NCBI RefSeq assembly: GCF_013697085.1
Contig: NZ_JACEFT010000020.1
Location: forward strand, 1 to 64,000
Reading direction: 5' to 3'
DNA: 64,000 bases
From: Billgrantia kenyensis
GTDB taxonomy: Bacteria; Pseudomonadota; Gammaproteobacteria; Pseudomonadales; Halomonadaceae
Of this stretch, positions 1-8,733 are shown piece by piece. Both the position numbers and the translations under genes were made by a program. Position 1 is the stretch's first letter; every line of letters begins with the position of its first letter. The notes beneath the pieces were generated by a model. That model saw only the letters and a list, made by a program, of their open reading frames with translations. It did no database searches and had not been told where the DNA came from.

Positions 1-65
1 AGATCTTGGTCGTGATCAATCAACAGGATACGCCACCCTTTCTACCTCCTCCCATACACCAGAAG

Positions 66-476
66 TCACCATAGCTCCCAACCCTTGATTTGCCCCCATA
101 AACTCTTCTCCTTGACACAAGGGGAGTGGGGATCCCCCAGCATGTCGGTAAAGGCGTGATGCTGGCGATGGGTCGCAGCCCAGAAAAGCACTGGCCCTTG
201 AGCGGCCATTGAGCCACTGGTGGCAAAGAAAGCCGTGACGCCAGGCCCGGCCTTGAACGCATGGTGGGAGAAAAAGCGGTGAAGTCCAACTTCCACCCCC
301 AGCGCGGTCAACAAATACATGCTAGCCAGCAGTCCTAGCTCCAGCACGCCGATGCCATTGTATAAGGCGAGCACCACAGCCAGGATAGTCCCCAGCGTCG
401 GTATGCCGACGGTGAACCAGGCCAACTGGCGCTCGCGCAGTCCAGAGCGATCATCCACGGCGCTATTGGTTTGCAT
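66..476 (-). pseudogene. Membrane fatty acyl desaturase, C-terminally truncated
   Basis: N-terminal part of a membrane di-iron acyl-CoA/acyl-ACP desaturase. Visible are two hydrophobic stretches (about residues 20-60) and the first two histidine boxes, HRFFSH and HRQHH, followed by the family motif GDPHSP. The frame then stops after 136 residues, whereas the family usually runs to about 300 and needs a third HxxHH box to bind iron. No reading frame in the remaining 65 bases resumes recognisable desaturase sequence, so this is probably a broken gene. The start at 476 has a good Shine-Dalgarno sequence (AGAGG). It lies 24 bases behind the acyl-AMP ligase on the same strand, so the two were probably co-transcribed. 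Confidence 0.6.
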
Positions 477-500
477 CTCTACCTCTCATTTTTTGGCGTA

Positions 501-2282
501 TTACCGAGACCGCGGAACATAGGCAGGCAACGACCCGGCCTTCAGGCTGAGCTTGGTAGCCTGACGCTGAGGTTTTCCGCTGGTGGTAAGGGGTACAGTG
601 CCCACAGGACCGAAATGAACCAAGGAGGGGGCGACTCCAAACGTAGCAACCAGCGTCGCGGTGATAGCCTGACGCAAGGCTTCGAGATCTGAAGTCGCGA
701 GCTTCACGCTGCGCTTTATCTCGGCAACAATGGCTAACCGCTCCTGATCACCATCGTCAATTCCGACTGCGACAATGCCATTGGCACGTAACCTTGGATC
801 AGCTTGCTGAACACACAGTTCGAGGTCTTGTGGGTAGAGATTGCGCCCGGCAATGATGATCAGGTCCTTGATTCGGCCGGTGACGAAAAGCTCACCGTTG
901 ATCCTGGCCCCGATATCCCCGGTGCGCAGGAACTCCCCCGGCAACGACGCAAGGCGTGCCTGAAAGCGAGCAGCGGTCAGCTCACTATTGCGCCAATAGC
1001 CGGACCCAATGTTGCCGCCTTGTACCCATATCTCGCCCACGCTCCCATCGGCAAGCACATTCTGGGTATCGGCATCCACGATCAGCACGAGATGGCCGGG
1101 GGCAGCATGGCCGCTGCTGACCAGCATCAGGGCATTTTCATGCTCCCGCCCCACCGGCATCAGACGTCCTGCAGCAAGCGCCTCCCGGTCCACACGAACC
1201 GAGATGGGGGCACTGTCCACGGGCTTTCCAGTGACGAACACCGTGGCCTCGGCCAATCCGTAGCAGGGGCTGAAGGCCCGGGTGGTGAACCCGGTGCAGG
1301 CAAAGCGTTCAGCGAAGCGCTGCAACGTACTCCAGCGCACTGGCTCGGCACCGCAATAGACCTCCTTCAGGAAACTCAGATCGAGGTTTGCAAGCTCTTC
1401 ATCCCTGACTGTCTCGACGCACAGATCAAAAGCAAAGTTTGGCGCAATGGAGACCGATACCTGATAATTTGACAGCGCACGTAGCCAGCGCAATGGCTGC
1501 TGAACAAAGTGGGCCGGTGAAAGGAGTACGGTCGGGAAGCCCTCGTAAATAGGCTGCAGGATGCCCCCCATCAGTCCCATATCGTGATAAGGCGGCAACC
1601 AACTGCAGCCAACCCGCGGTCGGGCACCCCCCATCCACACGCTGGCACTGCTACAATTACTCAGCAGATTGCTGTGAGAGAGCAGGACCCCCTTGGGCTC
1701 GGAAGTCGAGCCGGAGGTGTACTGAATCAGGGCAATACGCTCAGGCTCGATAACCGGCAGCACATAGCAACCCTGGGCAGGATTGGCCAAGGCGTCCATA
1801 TCCATCCAATGTGGCACCTCCCTGTGGCCAGGGAGGACTGCATGAACACGGTCACGCAACCGGGTAAAACGCTGGTTGGTCAGGATGATATCCGGCTCGG
1901 CATTGGCGGCCACAATGCCGAGGCGCTCCAGGGCACGCGATCCAACCGGCGGAAAGGAGGGAACGGCGGTCGCATCCGACAACCAGATGCCAAAAAGTGC
2001 AACAATGTAGTCGATGCCCGACTCAAACATCATCAACACACGCTTTCCCTCTGGCCTCAGCGGAATTAGCGCTTGGGCCAAATCCTTGCTGCGCAACCAG
2101 AGTTCCGCGTAACTGATACGCTGCTCCTCGGACTCACCATCCAGCAAATGGACGAATGCTGTGGCGTCCGGCTGCACTTCCGCGCGAAAGCGGAGCACAT
2201 CAAGCAAGGTCTCAGCCGGTAAATGGCTTAGCGTTGCGGATGGCCCAGTATAATTATCATAAAACTCTTCGACCTCCCCCAT
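501..2282 (-). CDS. Fatty acyl-AMP ligase (FAAL), AMP-dependent synthetase family
   Basis: ANL-superfamily adenylating enzyme that activates a fatty acid as acyl-adenylate, typically for transfer to an acyl carrier protein. The A3 loop YTSGSTSEPKG, the FAAL-typical WLPPYHDMGL, the YGLAEAT block and the GRIKDLIIIAGRNLYPQD hinge are all present. About 593 residues matches FAALs, which carry an extra insertion relative to acyl-CoA ligases. I chose the ATG at 2282 because GGGAG lies 8 bases upstream; an in-frame GTG at 2297 has its purine tract directly against it. Its immediate downstream neighbour is the broken desaturase, so it may have supplied an unsaturated acyl-ACP pathway. The acyl substrate cannot be told from sequence. 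Confidence 0.88.
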   Translation of the reverse strand: MGEVEEFYDNYTGPSATLSHLPAETLLDVLRFRAEVQPDATAFVHLLDGESEEQRISYAELWLRSKDLAQALIPLRPEGKRVLMMFESGIDYIVALFGIWLSDATAVPSFPPVGSRALERLGIVAANAEPDIILTNQRFTRLRDRVHAVLPGHREVPHWMDMDALANPAQGCYVLPVIEPERIALIQYTSGSTSEPKGVLLSHSNLLSNCSSASVWMGGARPRVGCSWLPPYHDMGLMGGILQPIYEGFPTVLLSPAHFVQQPLRWLRALSNYQVSVSIAPNFAFDLCVETVRDEELANLDLSFLKEVYCGAEPVRWSTLQRFAERFACTGFTTRAFSPCYGLAEATVFVTGKPVDSAPISVRVDREALAAGRLMPVGREHENALMLVSSGHAAPGHLVLIVDADTQNVLADGSVGEIWVQGGNIGSGYWRNSELTAARFQARLASLPGEFLRTGDIGARINGELFVTGRIKDLIIIAGRNLYPQDLELCVQQADPRLRANGIVAVGIDDGDQERLAIVAEIKRSVKLATSDLEALRQAITATLVATFGVAPSLVHFGPVGTVPLTTSGKPQRQATKLSLKAGSLPAYVPRSR

Positions 2283-2297
2283 GTCCCTTTCTCCCAC

Positions 2298-2614
2298 TCC
2301 TTAGGAAACACCAGGCATGCTCCATCGAAAGCCTTGCCCACCACCAAAAAATGACTTATTGCTCAGCCTACTTAACCCAACTTCACCCTATCTCCTCACT
2401 CAACTTGTCACTTCCGAACGGTAATGAGCCGTAGATCCTGAACAGTATCAGGTAATTAAGTACGCTATTCTTATTCCTACTCCCTCTGCACCTGACAGCA
2501 CAGGCATAAACAGGCCCTGAGTCTTCTTGCCTCTGCCCATAGCCCTAGCTATCATGATCAACCAAGGGAGATTCCAAAAGAGCCCACACGGACATTTACA
2601 GGGCGAAAACGGAC
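2298..2614. other. Intergenic region between divergent genes
   Basis: About 315 bases separating the divergent acyl-AMP ligase and the GlxA-like regulator. It is AT-rich relative to the rest of the window and must hold both promoters. I see no convincing paired -35/-10 or strong palindrome, and no open reading frame worth calling. Confidence 0.4.
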
Positions 2615-3712
2615 ATGCACACATTTACCATTGCTGCTCTGGAAGGTGCTTTGGGAGCGAGCACCTCAATAACTCTTGACATCCTCCGTACCGCAAACCA
2701 GATAGCAGAAAGCGTCAATCGCCCCACCATCACCTGGCAGGTCATCGGCAGCTCAGCCGTGACCCAGATGAGCAATGGGATGCTCATCAAGGCAGTCCCA
2801 TTCAGCGAAACCAGCCTGTGCGATCGCAGCACCTTGGTGATTCCCGGGCTAGGCCTGGAGTCACCGAGATACTTCAACCTGTATGGGCACTACAGGCTGG
2901 ATTCAAGCAATAGAAAGTCAACTTTCGCACTCATCAAGGAGCGCCTGGAGCATGATGACATCGCCCAGCTTGCGCAGTTAGCACATCAATATAACAATAA
3001 CGGCAATGTCGTCGCCGCGTCTTGCTCTTCAGTCTTGATTCTAGGACAGGCGGAGCTTTTGAATGGGAGAGTCGCCACGACTCACTGGAGGCTCTACGAC
3101 TGGTTCAGGAAAAAATACCCGAAATGCGGGCTGGATGTCACACGCATGCTTGTCCAGGACGGAACATTGATTACTGCGGGCGCTGCAATGTCACAAATGG
3201 ACCTCATGCTACATTTGTTGAGAAAGGCCATGGGCCACGAGATATCAGACCTCACCAGACGCTACCTCCTCATTGATGGGCGCCCTACGCTCGCTCAATA
3301 CATGACAGCGGCTGATTTGAAGAATGACGACCGGAATGTGGTAAAGCTGGAAAAAATAGTCGAAAGCTATATGCCCAACGTACCCCCACTCAAAAAAATC
3401 GCGGAGGAAATGTCGGTAACTGAAAAAACCCTGAGCCGCCGTATCAAGAAAGCCACAGGTATGACACCGCTCTCCTTTATCCAACATGTACGGCTGCGAC
3501 ATGCACAGCACCTGCTGGAAACCACCCACTTACAATTGGAAGAAATCGCCTCCAAGGTGGGCTATGCAGACGCAACCGCCTTGCGCAAGCTGTTCCTCAA
3601 GAATCTGGGCTGCACCCCTGGCCAATTGCGCGCCACTCGCGGGTCAAACAGTCTCCCCGAGGCTCATATATCGCAGGCTGCAGAGAACCACCCAGGCTAT
3701 TTCACATCTTAG
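2615..3712 (+). CDS. GlxA-family transcriptional regulator (DJ-1/PfpI-like domain plus AraC helix-turn-helix)
   Basis: A 365-residue regulator in two parts. Residues 1 to about 190 form a class I glutamine-amidotransferase/DJ-1-like domain, with the nucleophile-elbow-like stretch VVAASCSSV. Residues about 250-345 form an AraC/XylS double helix-turn-helix (LKKIAEEMSVTEKTLSRRIK and LEEIASKVGYADATALRKLF). Members of this family often sense small nitrogenous metabolites, but no ligand can be assigned here. It is divergent from the acyl-AMP ligase and may control it. Codon choice and base composition are noticeably less GC-rich than in the genes to its right, which suggests later acquisition. Confidence 0.85.
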   Translation: MHTFTIAALEGALGASTSITLDILRTANQIAESVNRPTITWQVIGSSAVTQMSNGMLIKAVPFSETSLCDRSTLVIPGLGLESPRYFNLYGHYRLDSSNRKSTFALIKERLEHDDIAQLAQLAHQYNNNGNVVAASCSSVLILGQAELLNGRVATTHWRLYDWFRKKYPKCGLDVTRMLVQDGTLITAGAAMSQMDLMLHLLRKAMGHEISDLTRRYLLIDGRPTLAQYMTAADLKNDDRNVVKLEKIVESYMPNVPPLKKIAEEMSVTEKTLSRRIKKATGMTPLSFIQHVRLRHAQHLLETTHLQLEEIASKVGYADATALRKLFLKNLGCTPGQLRATRGSNSLPEAHISQAAENHPGYFTS

Positions 3713-3805
3713 TAGTCGCCTTGCCCATCACGAGTGACGCTTCATGACTGCGAGCCCACACGGCCCCACTGACTTCATCACACTGCGGTGGCGCTCGTCA
3801 CTGAC

Positions 3806-6800
3806 CTAGCCCCTTATCAACAGTCGATATAGTGCCGGAATGACCAGCAACGTCAGCAGTGTGGAGGCGACCAGCCCGGAGATGATCGCCCAGGCCATTG
3901 GCGGCCACAGCGTCGACTGGGTCAGGGTCAGCGGCACCAGGCCGGCCACGGTGGTGGCAGTGGTGAGCAGCACCGGCCGCGTGCGGCGGGCGACAGCCGC
4001 GACCACGGCCTCACCCACTGACTCGCCCTGGCGCCGGTTGGCATTCATCAGGTCGATCAGCACGATGGCATTGTTGACCACGATGCCAATCAGCGCCACC
4101 ACGCCGAGCAAGGCGGTGAAGCCGAAGGGCTGACCGGCCAGCCACAGACCCGGCACCACGCCGATGATCGCCAGCGGCACCGTGACCAGCACGATGAACA
4201 GCTGGCGGAAGGAGTTGAACTGGGCGAGCAGGAAGACCACCAGCAGCAGGCCACCGAAAGGCAGCGTCTGGAACAGCGCGGTATTGGCATCGCCAGCGGA
4301 CTCCGCCGCTCCGCCGACGGTGAAACTGACCCCGGGAGGTAGCTCGAGCGCCTCCAGACGCGGCAGGATATCCCCGAGCACACCGTCGTAAGTCCAGCCA
4401 TCCTCCACCTCGGCAAGCACCGCCGTCATGCGCTGCAGGCCACGATGCTGGATCACCGCCGGGCGCCAGGCGGGAGTCAAGGCAGCAATCTCACTCAGCG
4501 GCAGCGAACGTCCATCGGCCGCTGACAGACGCAGGCCTTCGAGCCCCTCGAGTGGGAAGCGCTCGCCCTCCGGCGCTCGCACCAATAAGGGAGCGGGGTC
4601 GCGCCCGACACGCCAGGCACTGACCTCGATCCCACGGCTGGCGCCGGCCAGTGCGCTGGCCACGTCGTGCCTCGAGAGGCCGTACTCGGCGGCACGCGCA
4701 TCGTCGGTCTCGACTCGCAGGGTAGCCAGCCCCTCGCCCAGGCGATGTCGTGCATCCCGGGCGCCGTCGGCCTTGCGCACCTCGCTGAGAATAGCGTCAG
4801 CAGCGGCAGCCAGTGCAGCACGATCCTCACTGAATACGCGAATCTCCACCGGGGCCTCCACCGGCGGCCCCTGCCCCAGCCGGCGCGCCACCACCTCGGC
4901 CTCGGGCAGCCACTCCGCCGCCACGGCTCTCACCCAGGTCATTAGCCTGGGAAGGTCGTCGGCACTGTCGGTCTCCACCACCAGCCGCGCCAGGTGCGAC
5001 TGGCGCGGCTGCTCAACCAGGTTGTAGTAGAAGCGCGGACCGCTGAAGCCGGCGAATCGGTGCACCGCCTGCACCGTAGGACGCGCGGCCAGCTCGGCGG
5101 CCAGTACCTCGGCCTGATAGGCGGTGTAGTCGAGGTGGGTGCCCTCGGGGAAATTCAGGTCGATGACGAGCTGGTTGCGATCGGTGTCAGGGAAGAAGTC
5201 GTGATCGAGCAGCGGCAGCATGGCGATGGCAGCCACCAGCAGAACGCCCGCCCCTGCCAGCACCGCCAGCGGCCAGCGCACGGCAACCCGTCCGACACGC
5301 TGACCGACGGCCTGCAGTCGCTCGCGCCGCACCGCCAGGCGCGGCTTGAGGATGCCGGCTGCAAACATCGGGGTGACGAACACCGCATAGACGTAGCTCA
5401 CCGCCAGGGTCAACATCACCATGATGGGTATGGCACGGGTGAAATCGGCCGTGTTGCCACCGGAAAGCAGCAGTGGCACGAAAGCGGCCAGCGTGGTGCC
5501 GGTCGCCGCCAGCAAGGGCGTGGCCAACTCCCGTACTGAGCGAGTCACGGCCTGCATGGCCGAACGCCCCTGGTCGCGGTGGTACTGGATGTTCTCGACC
5601 ATCACGATGGCGTTGTCCACCAGCATACCCAGTGCGATCACCATGCCGGCCACGGCGATCTGGTGCAGCACACCGCCGCCCATGGCGTAGAGCGCCAGGG
5701 AGGAGAAGGTCACCAGCGGCACGATCACCATCACCGCGAATCCGAGCCGCAGTCCCATGGCCAGGAATAACAGCACGCCGAGAATGGCGACCCCCAGCAG
5801 CAGCGAGAAACCCAGCTCCGCCAGGCGTTGCTCGACCCAGTGCGGCTGATAGAAAGTCTCCTCGATGGCGAGTGGGGCGTAGGCGGGACGCAGCTCATCC
5901 AGCAGCGTGCGCAGCTGTTTGCCGAAGCGAACGGCGTTGCCCCGGTCATTGGCGAGTACCACTCCCAGCGCCACCGCCGGACGCCCGTCGTGCCACATGC
6001 GCGCGGTGGCGGGCTCCTGCGGAGCCAGGCTGACGTCGGTGAGTTCGCCGAGCGGTACCAGGTCGCCCTGCCGGGTGCGAATCGGGGCGGCGGCGAGCTC
6101 CTCCAGCGAACCGAACTCGGTAAGCGGGTCGAGCACCAGTGAACGTCCCGCCATCTCCAGCGTGCCACCGGGAGAGGTCAGGTTGCGCACAGCGAGCTGG
6201 TCGCCGAGCGCCCGGGCGTCCAGTCCAGTCATTTCGGCCAGCGTATCGTCCCAGCCCACCACCACCTGCTGGCCCGGGTCGGCGAGCAGGTCGATGCGGG
6301 ACACCTCGTTGAGTCGGAACAGGTCACGGCGCAGGCGCTTGGCCGCCTCGCGCAGCTCGAGCAGATCGTCCGAGCCGGTCACCGCCAGCACGATGCCGTG
6401 AGTATCGGAGTCGCGGTCGCTGATCTCCGGCTCGCCCACGCCGTCGGGGAACTGCCGCATGGCCCGATTCACGGCGATACGTATCTGCTCCCAGGCGGCA
6501 TCGGTGTCGTAGACGTGCTCGTGCATCTCGATGGTGACGTGGGCCACGCCGAGACGCGCGGTACCGATGATGTCGTTGACCTCCTCGACCTGGGCCAGCT
6601 CCTCTTCGAGGGGGTTGAGCACCAGCCTCTCGACCTGTTCCGGCTCCGCGCCGGGATAAGGCACCAGCACCTGGCCGAAGCGATAGGGGAAGAACGGGTC
6701 CTCCTGACGATCCATCGCCACCCAGGCCGTCAGGCCCAGTAGCGCCAGCAGCAGCGTGACGGTCAGGATCAGTCGTTTGTAGCGCAGCGAGGCGAGCATC

Positions 6801-6808
6801 CAGCTCAT
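3806..6808 (-). CDS. RND efflux transporter permease subunit (HAE-like)
   Basis: Inner-membrane proton-driven pump subunit of a tripartite RND exporter, 1000 residues against about 1030-1050 for AcrB-type pumps. It has an N-terminal transmembrane helix (residues 12-30), a large periplasmic loop, a TM2-TM6 block (about 335-480), a second periplasmic loop and a C-terminal helix block. In the TM4 motif only one of the two usual Asp residues is kept (VDNAIV, D398/N399), and the TM10 Lys region reads VVNNAIVLID. Its start codon overlaps the adaptor stop by 4 bases, so the two are translationally coupled. No outer-membrane channel gene is adjacent. The substrate is unknown. Confidence 0.92.
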   Translation of the reverse strand: MSWMLASLRYKRLILTVTLLLALLGLTAWVAMDRQEDPFFPYRFGQVLVPYPGAEPEQVERLVLNPLEEELAQVEEVNDIIGTARLGVAHVTIEMHEHVYDTDAAWEQIRIAVNRAMRQFPDGVGEPEISDRDSDTHGIVLAVTGSDDLLELREAAKRLRRDLFRLNEVSRIDLLADPGQQVVVGWDDTLAEMTGLDARALGDQLAVRNLTSPGGTLEMAGRSLVLDPLTEFGSLEELAAAPIRTRQGDLVPLGELTDVSLAPQEPATARMWHDGRPAVALGVVLANDRGNAVRFGKQLRTLLDELRPAYAPLAIEETFYQPHWVEQRLAELGFSLLLGVAILGVLLFLAMGLRLGFAVMVIVPLVTFSSLALYAMGGGVLHQIAVAGMVIALGMLVDNAIVMVENIQYHRDQGRSAMQAVTRSVRELATPLLAATGTTLAAFVPLLLSGGNTADFTRAIPIMVMLTLAVSYVYAVFVTPMFAAGILKPRLAVRRERLQAVGQRVGRVAVRWPLAVLAGAGVLLVAAIAMLPLLDHDFFPDTDRNQLVIDLNFPEGTHLDYTAYQAEVLAAELAARPTVQAVHRFAGFSGPRFYYNLVEQPRQSHLARLVVETDSADDLPRLMTWVRAVAAEWLPEAEVVARRLGQGPPVEAPVEIRVFSEDRAALAAAADAILSEVRKADGARDARHRLGEGLATLRVETDDARAAEYGLSRHDVASALAGASRGIEVSAWRVGRDPAPLLVRAPEGERFPLEGLEGLRLSAADGRSLPLSEIAALTPAWRPAVIQHRGLQRMTAVLAEVEDGWTYDGVLGDILPRLEALELPPGVSFTVGGAAESAGDANTALFQTLPFGGLLLVVFLLAQFNSFRQLFIVLVTVPLAIIGVVPGLWLAGQPFGFTALLGVVALIGIVVNNAIVLIDLMNANRRQGESVGEAVVAAVARRTRPVLLTTATTVAGLVPLTLTQSTLWPPMAWAIISGLVASTLLTLLVIPALYRLLIRG

Positions 6809-7881
6809 GGCAATACCCTCACCCGCATGCCCTCTTCCAGGCGCCCCTGACCTGCCGTCACCACCCCGTCACCCGGCGCCAGCCCCTCGCCGTTCACAGT
6901 TACCCAGCCGCCTGCCAGACGCCCCGGCGTCACCGGAACACGCCGAACTGTGTCGTCATCATTCAACGCCAGCACGTAGGGCGCGCTGCCAGCAGGGTCG
7001 ACCACTGCCGCCAGCGGCACCCGCGTGACCTCACGGGCGACTATCTCGAGCTGGACCCGTACTGCCTCGCCCAGTGCCGGGGCGCCATCGTTTGAAATGG
7101 AGATGATGATCGGTGCCATGCTCTCTCCCGCCCGCCCGATATGGACGATCTCGCCGGCAAGGCGCTGTGCGTCGAACGTCGGTGAAACGCTTGCCGCCTG
7201 CCCGAGCTCCAGCCGCGCAGCAAGGTTTGCCGGCACACGGATGGCCACCTCCCGCTCGGCCACCCCGGCCAACCGCATGATCGGCTGGCCGGCTGCAACG
7301 AAGTCGCCGGGTTCGGCGTCGAGGTCGGTCACCTCGGCGGCAAAAGGTGCGCGCAGCGTCAACTCCTCGAGCTGCGCCTGGGTCTCGTCGCGCTGTGCCA
7401 GCGCCTGCTCGCGAGCCTGGACAAGGGCTTCACGCTCCGAGCGCAGCCGGTCCAGCTCCTCTTCTGCACTCAGGTTACGCTCGCGCAGGGTGCGGGCACG
7501 CTCCACGTCGCGCCCCAGCCGGCTCAGGCTGGCATCCAGCTCACGCACACGCGCCTCGGCCGCAACGAATGCCGGCGCCATGGCCGGATTGTGCAGCGTG
7601 GCCAGCGGCTCTCCCTGCTCGACCCGCTGCCCTCGCACCACGTGGCGTTCACGCAGCACTCCACCATGCAAGAAGGCTGGGACGGCACGCTCAGTGGCCC
7701 GCACGACGCCGGGAAAGCGGTATCGCAGTTCGTCTGACACCAGCTGCACCGCTTTGCTGCGTACGCTGGGCTGCACGACCTCGACATGCTCTGTCTCCGC
7801 CGGTGCCGCATCGCAGCCTGCCAGCAGAGCCGCAGTCAGCATCAGCGAAGCCGTAAGACTTGCACGCACCACCCTCCCCAT
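6805..7881 (-). CDS. RND efflux periplasmic adaptor subunit (lipoprotein)
   Basis: Membrane-fusion protein linking the RND permease to an outer-membrane channel. A short basic N-terminus and hydrophobic stretch end in the lipobox LLAGC, so it is predicted to be lipid-anchored in the periplasm. A lipoyl/barrel-sandwich half, a charged helical hairpin (about residues 90-170), the second lipoyl half and a beta-barrel follow, as in AcrA/MexA relatives. I prefer the ATG at 7881 because GGAGG sits 8 bases upstream; the in-frame ATG at 7896 lies inside a 16-base direct repeat and has no ribosome-binding site. It lies downstream of the TetR gene, with an operator copy between them. Confidence 0.9.
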   Translation of the reverse strand: MGRVVRASLTASLMLTAALLAGCDAAPAETEHVEVVQPSVRSKAVQLVSDELRYRFPGVVRATERAVPAFLHGGVLRERHVVRGQRVEQGEPLATLHNPAMAPAFVAAEARVRELDASLSRLGRDVERARTLRERNLSAEEELDRLRSEREALVQAREQALAQRDETQAQLEELTLRAPFAAEVTDLDAEPGDFVAAGQPIMRLAGVAEREVAIRVPANLAARLELGQAASVSPTFDAQRLAGEIVHIGRAGESMAPIIISISNDGAPALGEAVRVQLEIVAREVTRVPLAAVVDPAGSAPYVLALNDDDTVRRVPVTPGRLAGGWVTVNGEGLAPGDGVVTAGQGRLEEGMRVRVLP

Positions 7882-7893
7882 CGCTCTCCCCTC

Positions 7894-7925
7894 CATCGAA
7901 CCGTGTTGACATCAAACCGTGTTGA
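7894..7925 (-). repeat. Tandem 16-base direct repeat in the adaptor leader
   Basis: Two adjacent 16-base units differ at one position (catcgaaccgtgttga and catcaaaccgtgttga on the + strand). They lie between the operator and the preferred adaptor start, and the upstream candidate ATG (7894-7896) falls inside the first unit. The repeat may be a small slippage duplication or a secondary regulator site. Confidence 0.7.
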
Positions 7926-7939
7926 TTGGCCCACCGATG

Positions 7940-7959
7940 AACTGGCCGGCCGGTCAGTT
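7940..7959. promoter_or_regulatory. TetR-type operator, copy 1 (upstream of the RND pair)
   Basis: The 20-base near-perfect palindrome aactggccggccggtcagtt, symmetrical except at one pair, ends 59 bases upstream of the preferred adaptor start. Almost the same 20 bases recur upstream of the TetR gene at 8601-8620. This is the pattern expected of an autoregulated TetR repressor controlling an efflux pair. The motif and its duplication are seen directly; binding by the adjacent TetR is inferred. Confidence 0.8.
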
Positions 7960-7977
7960 ATTCGCGTAAAAAAACGC

Positions 7978-8583
7978 TCACTCTCGTGGCGTTACGCCTT
8001 CCATGAATATCTTCAGAAAATCTTCCAGGAACGCCTCGTCCGACCCCATGCCCGGCCAGTGCTGGTGATGGCCCTTGGCCTCGAACCACTGGGTGCATGT
8101 CATCACGAAGACGGCGATGACATGCGTGGGGTTGATGTCGGCCCGCAGCAGGCCACGCAGCTGGGTCTGCCGAACCCACTCCGCCCCTGCACCAACGAGC
8201 TGACCGTCGAGCTCGCTGCAGTGGCTGTCTCCCTCCAGATGGGTCCATGCGAACAGCCGCACCACGCCGGGGTTGTCGCGCAGAAAGTGGAAGTAGGCTT
8301 CCACCGAGCGGCGCAGCAGCGCGGCATCCGGCTCGCCGGCCTCTTCCAGCATCGCCATCTGGGCGGCGAAGTAGCGCTCGAAGGCGCGATCCTTGACCGC
8401 CTCCCATAGCTGCTCCTTGCTGCCGAAGTGGTGATGGATCAAGCTCTTGGTCACCTCGGCCGCACGCGCCAGCTCGCTGAGCTTGACGGCGGAAAAGCCC
8501 TGCTCGACGAAAAGGGCTTCAGCCGTGTCGAGAATGCGGGCGCGGGTCAGCTCGGGATCGCGGGTCTGGGTTTTCTGATTCAT
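7978..8583 (-). CDS. TetR/AcrR family transcriptional regulator
   Basis: A 201-residue repressor with an N-terminal TetR helix-turn-helix (residues about 13-60; FSAVKLSELARAAEVTKSLI is the recognition region) and a variable ligand-binding C-terminal domain. It lies directly upstream of the adaptor and permease on the same strand, and a 20-base palindrome occurs both before its own start and before the adaptor. It is therefore the likely local repressor of the pump, released by a pump substrate. The ligand cannot be predicted from sequence. Confidence 0.93.
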   Translation of the reverse strand: MNQKTQTRDPELTRARILDTAEALFVEQGFSAVKLSELARAAEVTKSLIHHHFGSKEQLWEAVKDRAFERYFAAQMAMLEEAGEPDAALLRRSVEAYFHFLRDNPGVVRLFAWTHLEGDSHCSELDGQLVGAGAEWVRQTQLRGLLRADINPTHVIAVFVMTCTQWFEAKGHHQHWPGMGSDEAFLEDFLKIFMEGVTPRE

Positions 8584-8600
8584 GCGCTGAAGATAGCGCT

Positions 8601-8620
8601 AACTGGCCGGCCGGTCAATT
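8601..8620. promoter_or_regulatory. TetR-type operator, copy 2 (upstream of tetR)
   Basis: The 20 bases aactggccggccggtcaatt begin 17 bases upstream of the tetR start codon and differ from the copy at 7940-7959 at a single base. A repressor bound here would block tetR transcription, giving autoregulation. The operator reading rests on duplication, symmetry and position. Confidence 0.8.
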
Positions 8621-8689
8621 AGCTGAGGATGCACCGACTACGCGAAGCGTCATCCGCGCGCCAGGATGAAGACACTATCGTATATAGGC

Positions 8690-8695
8690 TATAAT
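8690..8695 (+). promoter_or_regulatory. Probable -10 box of the mnmA operon
   Basis: A perfect TATAAT lies 38 bases before the mnmA ATG. The matching -35 position, 17 bases upstream (TGAAGA), is a weak match, so only the -10 is asserted. Confidence 0.55.
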
Positions 8696-8733
8696 CCCCG
8701 CCCATTTGCGACCCACTCAACCCGAGAGCGCCC

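Noticed and set aside
1-65. Short minus-strand frame reading like the start of a response regulator (ILLIDHDQD) after a strong AGGAGG
   Set aside because: Too short at the window edge, and no start codon in that frame fits the ribosome-binding site.
4090-6400. Several long open frames opposite or alternative to the RND permease
   Set aside because: They lie wholly inside the permease frame, have low-complexity Arg/Ser composition and no family features.
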